From: Silvibacterium sp.
Lineage (GTDB): Bacteria > Acidobacteriota > Terriglobia > Terriglobales > Acidobacteriaceae
Direction of reading: 5' to 3'
Assembly: GCA_030037215.1 (NCBI GenBank)
Contig: JASHRS010000133.1
Span: forward strand, 1 to 32,627
Length of the DNA: 32,627 nt
Shown: piece by piece, positions 26,446 through 32,627 of the stretch
How the letters are laid out: every line of letters begins with the position of its first letter
Position numbering within the stretch: position 1 is the stretch's first letter
Notes under the pieces: model-generated
Database searches by the model: none
The model's input: the letters and a program-made list of their open reading frames with translations, nothing else
Told to the model about the DNA's origin: nothing
Position numbers and translations under genes: made by a program

Positions 26446-28655
26446 TGCGGCCAAGGACAGTCAATCTTCTTACAGTTATTGCTTTATCTATTGCGCTCAG
26501 TTCAGTTCTTCTGCAATCGCCGCATACAAGTGTTCATGCTGCGGCAGATCAGGTTACGTTCAACCGGCAGATTGCGCCGATCATTTACAACCACTGCAGC
26601 AGTTGCCATCACCCTGGCGGTGCGGGTCCATTCAGCCTTTTGACGTACGCGGATGCGAGGCGGTGGGGAACAGTGATCGAGAATGTAACGCAGAGCCGGT
26701 TCATGCCCCCATGGCTACCCGCGCCTGGTTATGGCAGCTTCGCCGATGATCGGCGTCTTCCCGACGAAGATGTGCAATTGATTAAGAAGTGGGTTACAGC
26801 CGGGATGCCGGAAGGAGATCCCGCAGATGCACCCAAGCCACCAGTCTACTCAACGGACTGGGTGCTTGGCCCGCCGGACTTGATCCTTAAAGTTCCACTG
26901 CCGATGCAGGTTCCACCTTCCGGCACAGACCTGTTTCAAAATTTCATCCTGCCTGTTCCAATTACTCAGACAAAATATGTTCGCGCCATGGAAATCAAGC
27001 CCGGTGCACCTAGGGTAGTTCATCATGCGAACATCATCGTTGATCGCACGGCCTCTCTGCGACACCAGCATCCGAACGACTGGCAAGAGGGTATTCCTGG
27101 AATGGAGGTAATGTTCGATTCAGGCGATACCTTCGATCCCGATAGCCATTTTTTATTCTGGAAACCAGACACGCCTGCCCTAATCGAGCCTGAGGGCATG
27201 CCGTGGCGTCTCGATCCGGGAAATGATCTTGTCCTGAATATGCATCTGAAACCTACAGGCAAGCCAGAAACGGTGCAAGCCACTGTGGGTCTTTATTTCA
27301 CGAATAAACCGCCTGTGGCTCATCCCATGCTTCTGCAGCTTGAGGATGACGCAGCTCTCGACATTCCTGCCGGAGACCCACACTTTGTTATCGAGGATCA
27401 CTTGAAGCTTCCTGTCGCTGTCGATGTGCTCGGCGTGTATCCGCATGCCCACTATCTCGGCAAAAAGCTGGAAGGTTATGCCATTCTTCCCGGCGGCGAA
27501 AAGAAATGGCTCATCCTTATTCCCAACTGGGACATTGACCGCCAGTCAGTCTATCGTTATAAATCGCCGATCTTTTTGCCGAAGGGAAGCGTAATTTATA
27601 TGCGCTACACCTATGATAATTCTGCGGCCAACATTCACAATCCCAACAGCCCGCCGATTCGGGTTCGAGCCGGAAACCGCTCGGTGGACGAAATGGGTCA
27701 TCTTTGGCTGCAGGTTCTGCCTCAACCGATTCCCAACTCTGATGAGGACCCGCGACTCCTTCTCGAGCAGGCTTGGATGGAAAATCGACTCAGCAAGGAT
27801 CCTAACGATGAGACTGCACTCTACAATCTAGCCTCGGTCAAAATGAGTGAGAGCGACTTCACTTTCGCGACCGATCTCTATCGTCGCATCCTGACTGGCA
27901 GCCCTGAAGATACTCGTACGTTAACTGCTCTCGGAACTGCGCTCGATAAAGATGGGAATTGGGAGGGTGCGGAATCAGAATACCAAAAGGCGTTGGTATC
28001 AGATTCCCAGTATGCCGATGCACATTTTGATCTTGCGCAATTGTATTTCAAACACAACAGCTATGCTGCTGCTGAACAGGAATACCGCAGTCTTCTCGTC
28101 GAAGACCCCAAGGATGCCGCTGCTCATAATGGCCTAGGCGCTGTTCTGCTCGCCACGAATCGGATCGCGGAAGCACAGAACGAGTTTCAAGCTGCCATCT
28201 CGTTTGATCCGGACAGTTTCGATGCCCTTTACAACCTGGCGAGCATTGAGGCTTCCGACAAGAACTACCCTCAAGCTATCGGTCTATTACAACAGGCACT
28301 GAAACAGAAGAACGATGCTGACGCGCATCAACTTCTGGGAAGTATCTACATTCAGTCCGGCAGGCTTGGGGACGCCCTGCAACAGTTCAAAGTTGTTCAG
28401 GAGTTGCGACCCCAAGATCCTTTGCCACACCGCCAGCTTGCGCAGTTGTACGATCAGATTGGCCAATTAAACGATGCAATCCGTGAACTCAACGCGGCTC
28501 TCGCGTTGGAACCAGGCAATGCCGATGATTGGAATAACCTGGGTGTGCTTCAGGCTAGGGCAGGAAATACTGCGGCTGCCCGCAAAGACTTTGAACACGC
28601 TTTGACCCTCGATCCACAACACGCTGCCGCGCGTGCCAATCTGGCGCGCCTGTAG
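26442..28655 (+). CDS. Cytochrome c domain - PHM-like copper type II monooxygenase domain - TPR fusion
   Basis: CSSCH heme site; copper-ligand-like motifs VVHHANIIV, LNMHLKP, YPHAHYLGKKLEGYAI, SVDEMGHLWL; C-terminal TPRs. Start overlaps the upstream stop (ATGATG at 26442); 26421 and 26445 are also possible starts. Confidence 0.88.
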   Translation: MMRPRTVNLLTVIALSIALSSVLLQSPHTSVHAAADQVTFNRQIAPIIYNHCSSCHHPGGAGPFSLLTYADARRWGTVIENVTQSRFMPPWLPAPGYGSFADDRRLPDEDVQLIKKWVTAGMPEGDPADAPKPPVYSTDWVLGPPDLILKVPLPMQVPPSGTDLFQNFILPVPITQTKYVRAMEIKPGAPRVVHHANIIVDRTASLRHQHPNDWQEGIPGMEVMFDSGDTFDPDSHFLFWKPDTPALIEPEGMPWRLDPGNDLVLNMHLKPTGKPETVQATVGLYFTNKPPVAHPMLLQLEDDAALDIPAGDPHFVIEDHLKLPVAVDVLGVYPHAHYLGKKLEGYAILPGGEKKWLILIPNWDIDRQSVYRYKSPIFLPKGSVIYMRYTYDNSAANIHNPNSPPIRVRAGNRSVDEMGHLWLQVLPQPIPNSDEDPRLLLEQAWMENRLSKDPNDETALYNLASVKMSESDFTFATDLYRRILTGSPEDTRTLTALGTALDKDGNWEGAESEYQKALVSDSQYADAHFDLAQLYFKHNSYAAAEQEYRSLLVEDPKDAAAHNGLGAVLLATNRIAEAQNEFQAAISFDPDSFDALYNLASIEASDKNYPQAIGLLQQALKQKNDADAHQLLGSIYIQSGRLGDALQQFKVVQELRPQDPLPHRQLAQLYDQIGQLNDAIRELNAALALEPGNADDWNNLGVLQARAGNTAAARKDFEHALTLDPQHAAARANLARL

Positions 28656-28668
28656 GAAACCGGCAGTA

Positions 28669-28692
28669 AGACTGAATAGTCTAACTTCTTTT
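28669..28692 (+). terminator. Weak terminator-like hairpin after the cytochrome c-PHM-TPR gene
   Basis: AGACT-GAAT-AGTCT followed by AACTTCTTTT. Confidence 0.35.
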
Positions 28693-29349
28693 CTCGAAGG
28701 TTATTCTTCCTGACAGTGCTATCGGCGTCGACAATAGGGTGGCTAGAAGGGCAGTTATACTTTCTTTGAGAACGATAGAAGTGAGAGATCGAGCCGAAGG
28801 ACAGCCCAAGGAGTTGGCGAAGTGTAGGTCCTGCTTCCGATGTCGTGCAAAGATCAATATCGCTGACTTCCTCATTCTTCCTTACTGGGCGCTCCAAAAT
28901 CGATTCTCCTCATGGCATCCCGTGTCTCAAGACGGCGCACGGATACTGATAGAAATCTCGCGACTCGCCATTTGGCGAGCTACAATTTACACTTTGACTC
29001 AACAAGGAATGCTTCTGTTGATCGACATGGAACAGTTGGGGTATAGAAATCTTTAATACAGAACCGATTTTCTGACATATTTCGTCGGAGCCGCACTCAA
29101 ATTTCTTGCAAACTTTATAACGCTGTGTCAGCGATGTAGGAGAAGCTTCACCAGTAACAAAGTGAAGTTGTCGGTATCGTGTTTCCTCGTCTGCAGGTAG
29201 CATTTACCGTCGAATCCTTCCAAGTTGAAGACCCCAAATAGATGTGGATTCAGTCGCAGTGATGCGGCGCATGTCGCTCTGTACCATACTGCTTCGCTTC
29301 GGCAGCGTTGGTTGTCGAGGTACCAACCTATTTTTTGGAGGTCGTTCCT

Positions 29350-32300
29350 ATGCTGTTCCATCGGTCGAGGTCTTGTGTCACTCTAGGCGGTGCTTACAGT
29401 ATTGCTGCATACGCAACACGCACCTTCGTCCAATTCGCCACCTGCACCTTCCTGCTGCTAGCCGTTGCAGGCGCAAACGGGCAGACGTTTCGTGGTGGCA
29501 TAAACGGCATTGTCACAGACCCCTCGGGGGCCGTCGTGCCTGGAGCAGCGGTGGAGGCTACAAATTCAGCCACAGGTGTTTCCTATAAAACAATCACGTC
29601 AAGCGGCGGCGAATTCGTCTTCCAGGATCTTCCGCTGGGCAGCTACAACATTACCGTCACCGCCACTGGCTTCAAGGTTGAGAAAGTGCAGGGTGTTCCA
29701 GTATCGGCAGGTAAGATCTACACGCTACCAGTCGCACTGGGCATTTCCTCAGCTTCTCAGGTGGTTGAAGTCTCTGCAAACTCCATCGCTCTGGATACCA
29801 CCTCAACTGTGCAAACCACCGATATTCCTGAACAGGCGGTGCAGAACATTCCCATGAATGGTCGTGACTTCACACAGATGATCGCAATTATGCCGGGATA
29901 CGCCGGATATGCGGGCGGCGGTTACGGCTCGGTGAACGGCACCCGCCCGGACATGATGAACTGGCAGATTGAAGGCACGGACAATAACGACGCGTGGTTG
30001 AACATACCCGCGGCCAACCAGGGCGGCGTCTCGGGAATCGCAGGCGTAACGCTTCCCATCGATGCCATCGTGCAATTCTCTACCGTCACGCAAGCCAGCC
30101 CGGAAACTGGTCGCAACCCGGGGGTAGCCGTCAACCTTGCCATCAAATCAGGAACCAACCAGTTGCACGGCTCAGCGTATTATTTCAACCGCAATGAGGC
30201 TCTGGCCGCTCAGTCGCAGCTTTCGGCTACTAAGCCTGAATTACGCAACCAGCAGTTCGGGTTCTCCACGGGCGGTCCTATCTGGCGCGATCACGCCTTC
30301 TTCTTTGTGACCTACGAGGAACAGAAATTTGTGATCGGAGTCAATCAGCCATCGACCGAGCCATCCGCGGCCTATCAGACCCTCGCTCTCGAGCAGTTGA
30401 GCGCTTGGGGTATTCCTGAAAACCAGGTAGCAGTCAATCTCCTCAACGGTACAGGAAACTACGTCGGTTTGTGGCCTGCGGGCTCGCTCACCGGTCCGGC
30501 TAACCCCTACAACTATTTCAGCCCGGCCAACGAAACAGGCACCAGCCATAATGGACTCATCAAGCTCGACTACACCCTGACAACTAACAACAAGCTCTCC
30601 CTCAAGTGGTATGCGGGACAAGGGTCTCAAATCGCGCCTACATTCTCGCTGCTGGCACCATACTTCGAAGTGGCGCCGATGCACGTGCAGAATTACTCGC
30701 TCACCTGGAATTCGGTGATTTCATCGCACATGACAAACCAGCTTTTTGCGGGCATCAACTACTTCAACCAGTCATTCTCCGATGCCGATATGAGCTTCAA
30801 CCCGATAACGCTGGGACTGAACACGGGTGTAACGAGTCCGAGCCTCATGGGTGCTCCTCGTATTCAGATTGCTCCGCCGGCAGCCAGCGGCGGTCTGGGC
30901 GCTTCGGCGGATGGTTTTGATTATGTCGGCGGCACAGTCGAATCCGGCCGCAACGACATCACAGGGCACCTTAATGAAGCGTTCTCCTGGACTGTCGGTA
31001 AACATGAACTTCGTTTTGGTGGCGAGTTCCGTCAGACGCAGATAGACGACTATTATCAGAGTGGCCAGCGCGGAACTTTCGTCTTCGACGGATCGCAAGG
31101 ACCATGGTCCGGTAATACCGGCACGCCGTGCGGTGCTCTCGCTACGACAACGCCAGCAACACCTCCGAGCACCTCCGACCCCGAACACGTCTATGCTCTC
31201 GCCGACTTCCTGGCTGGCTGCTACGACGCAAGTGTGACGAACATTGTGCAGGGCGACCCCAAGCGTCAGGTCTTCGTCAATACCTGGGCTGTCTTCGGTC
31301 AGGATGCATGGCAGTTGACCCCGCACCTCAACCTGAACTACGGCGTGCGCTATGAATATATCGGCCCGATGCACGATCCATCGAAGGACCTCACAACATT
31401 CCTGCCCGGGGCTCCGAATGGAATCGCCATCGCCGGAATCAATATCCCGACGCTCTATCCTCAGTGGTACGGCAGCTGGGGTCCGCGCGCAGGCTTCTCC
31501 TGGCAGCCCTTCGCTGACAGTAAGACGGTGGTTCGTGGAGGATTCGGTCTTGGATTCGACAGCCCGAATGTTGTGAATCTTCTGAATTCTCGTTTTAGCA
31601 GCAACGGTGGCCCTTTTGGCGTTCAGGATAATCCTGCAGGACGCAACCCTGTAGTAGAGACTTCGCCGATCGCACCGACGATTCCCACAGGTGCTGAGTA
31701 CGGTTCGGGCATCTTCTTAAATGAGAGTAGTTCTACCAATCTCTGCATTGTCGATCCCAATTCACCTGACTGCCCGTCAGCGAACCTGTTCGCTGTCAGC
31801 CAGAAGCTTCGGCCCGGCTACGTCGAAAACTACAGTCTCAACATCCAGCGGAGCCTTGGACCCGGTGCATTCGCTCAGTTAGGCTATGTTGGCAGCCAGG
31901 GCCATCACCTGCGCGACCTTATAGACATTAACCAAGCGGCGCTTGGAAGCGGCGGTATGAACTCTTCGCGGCCTTACGGGAGTGTGTATCCGAACTACGG
32001 AGTCATCAATGAGATTCAGTCGGAAGCGGTCTCCAACTACAACTCACTGCAGGCACTGCTGCGCTTCGCAAGCTGGCATGGTCTTACTTCACAGGCCTCG
32101 TATACATGGGGCCACGCTCTAGATCTGCAAAGCGAAATCTACCTCTACAACCCACAGAACAGTTTTTGCCTGAGGTGCGAATACGGAAACAGCGACTTCG
32201 ACGTACGCAACACCTTCAGCGCCTATTTCACCTATGACATCCCAAGCGGCTCGCGTGGGCCAACATGGCTCGTAAAAGGATGGCAACTTAACAGCCTCTG

Positions 32301-32627
32301 GAACTTCCACGGCGGTCAGCCTTTCACCATTCACTCCAGCAACTCCGGAGGCAGCGGCACTGGTGAATACGCCGAGCGGGCGAACATTGTCCCCGGAGTA
32401 AGCCCGTATCAAGGAGTTTCTCATTCCGTACAAGGAAATGCATTGAGCGGGTACTATGTTAACTGGCTCAATCCGAACGCTTTTGCACCATCAGCTAACG
32501 GCGCTTACGGTGACAGCCAGCGCAACATGCTGCACGGTCCTGGCTACTTCGATGTAGATATCTCCGTCTTCAAGAATACTCACATCACTGAGCGGGTCAT
32601 CGCGCAGTTCCGTGTGGAGATGTTTAA
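29350..32627 (+). CDS. Second Oar-like TonB-dependent receptor (3' end truncated by window end)
   Basis: GGAGG at 29337-29341 then ATG 29350; MLFHRSRSCVTLGGAYSIAAYATRTFVQFATCTFLLLAVAGANGQTFRGGINGIVTDPSGAVVPGAAVEATN...VQNIPMNGRDFTQMIAIMPGYAGY; frame stays open to the window end (...RVEMF). Missing from the ORF track because no stop lies in the window. Confidence 0.92.
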   Translation, partial: MLFHRSRSCVTLGGAYSIAAYATRTFVQFATCTFLLLAVAGANGQTFRGGINGIVTDPSGAVVPGAAVEATNSATGVSYKTITSSGGEFVFQDLPLGSYNITVTATGFKVEKVQGVPVSAGKIYTLPVALGISSASQVVEVSANSIALDTTSTVQTTDIPEQAVQNIPMNGRDFTQMIAIMPGYAGYAGGGYGSVNGTRPDMMNWQIEGTDNNDAWLNIPAANQGGVSGIAGVTLPIDAIVQFSTVTQASPETGRNPGVAVNLAIKSGTNQLHGSAYYFNRNEALAAQSQLSATKPELRNQQFGFSTGGPIWRDHAFFFVTYEEQKFVIGVNQPSTEPSAAYQTLALEQLSAWGIPENQVAVNLLNGTGNYVGLWPAGSLTGPANPYNYFSPANETGTSHNGLIKLDYTLTTNNKLSLKWYAGQGSQIAPTFSLLAPYFEVAPMHVQNYSLTWNSVISSHMTNQLFAGINYFNQSFSDADMSFNPITLGLNTGVTSPSLMGAPRIQIAPPAASGGLGASADGFDYVGGTVESGRNDITGHLNEAFSWTVGKHELRFGGEFRQTQIDDYYQSGQRGTFVFDGSQGPWSGNTGTPCGALATTTPATPPSTSDPEHVYALADFLAGCYDASVTNIVQGDPKRQVFVNTWAVFGQDAWQLTPHLNLNYGVRYEYIGPMHDPSKDLTTFLPGAPNGIAIAGINIPTLYPQWYGSWGPRAGFSWQPFADSKTVVRGGFGLGFDSPNVVNLLNSRFSSNGGPFGVQDNPAGRNPVVETSPIAPTIPTGAEYGSGIFLNESSSTNLCIVDPNSPDCPSANLFAVSQKLRPGYVENYSLNIQRSLGPGAFAQLGYVGSQGHHLRDLIDINQAALGSGGMNSSRPYGSVYPNYGVINEIQSEAVSNYNSLQALLRFASWHGLTSQASYTWGHALDLQSEIYLYNPQNSFCLRCEYGNSDFDVRNTFSAYFTYDIPSGSRGPTWLVKGWQLNSLWNFHGGQPFTIHSSNSGGSGTGEYAERANIVPGVSPYQGVSHSVQGNALSGYYVNWLNPNAFAPSANGAYGDSQRNMLHGPGYFDVDISVFKNTHITERVIAQFRVEMF

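Noticed and set aside
28681-28897. Short minus-strand ORFs vaguely like an ADOP/MacB permease tail (IVLKESITALLATLLSTPIAL)
   Set aside because: Too short and degenerate to support by eye; could be a pseudogene remnant but a database search would be needed.
1-32627. CRISPR arrays, transposases, rRNA genes, intact tRNAs, phage genes
   Set aside because: None seen; the repeats noticed in coding regions are VCBS/TPR protein repeats.

Overview
The gene content is typical of an acidobacterial chromosome; this lineage call is an inference from the Oar-like TonB receptors, the CRTAC1/TPR clusters and the GH13 enzyme. (A) About 1-11037 is a nitrate-assimilation locus. It holds a NarK-type transporter on the minus strand, cut by the window start and missing from the ORF track. 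It also holds a DmsB-DmsC fusion translationally coupled (ATGA) to a NasA-type molybdopterin nitrate reductase, a convergent HemD-GAF-ANTAR regulator, and a NirA-type siroheme nitrite reductase followed 3 nt later by a CysJ-like diflavin reductase. (B) About 11161-18746 on the minus strand holds two tandem CRTAC1 (VCBS/ASPIC-UnbV) proteins, a TPR protein and a secreted GH13 alpha-glucosidase. (C) About 19154-32627 on the plus strand holds an Oar-like TonB receptor, a TPR protein, a seven-heme cytochrome/TPR protein, a redoxin, a cytochrome c-PHM-like copper monooxygenase-TPR fusion, and a second Oar-like TonB receptor cut by the window end and also missing from the ORF track. The best candidates for something under-described are two. 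The first is a possible ANTAR/RNA antitermination circuit for nitrate assimilation: the HemD-GAF-ANTAR protein, a perfect 7-bp stem with an A1/G4 hexaloop in the dmsBC-nasA leader, and an orphan intrinsic terminator in the narK leader. The second is the multiheme/copper-monooxygenase/TPR cluster. All calls come from reading the sequence by eye; no searches were run.
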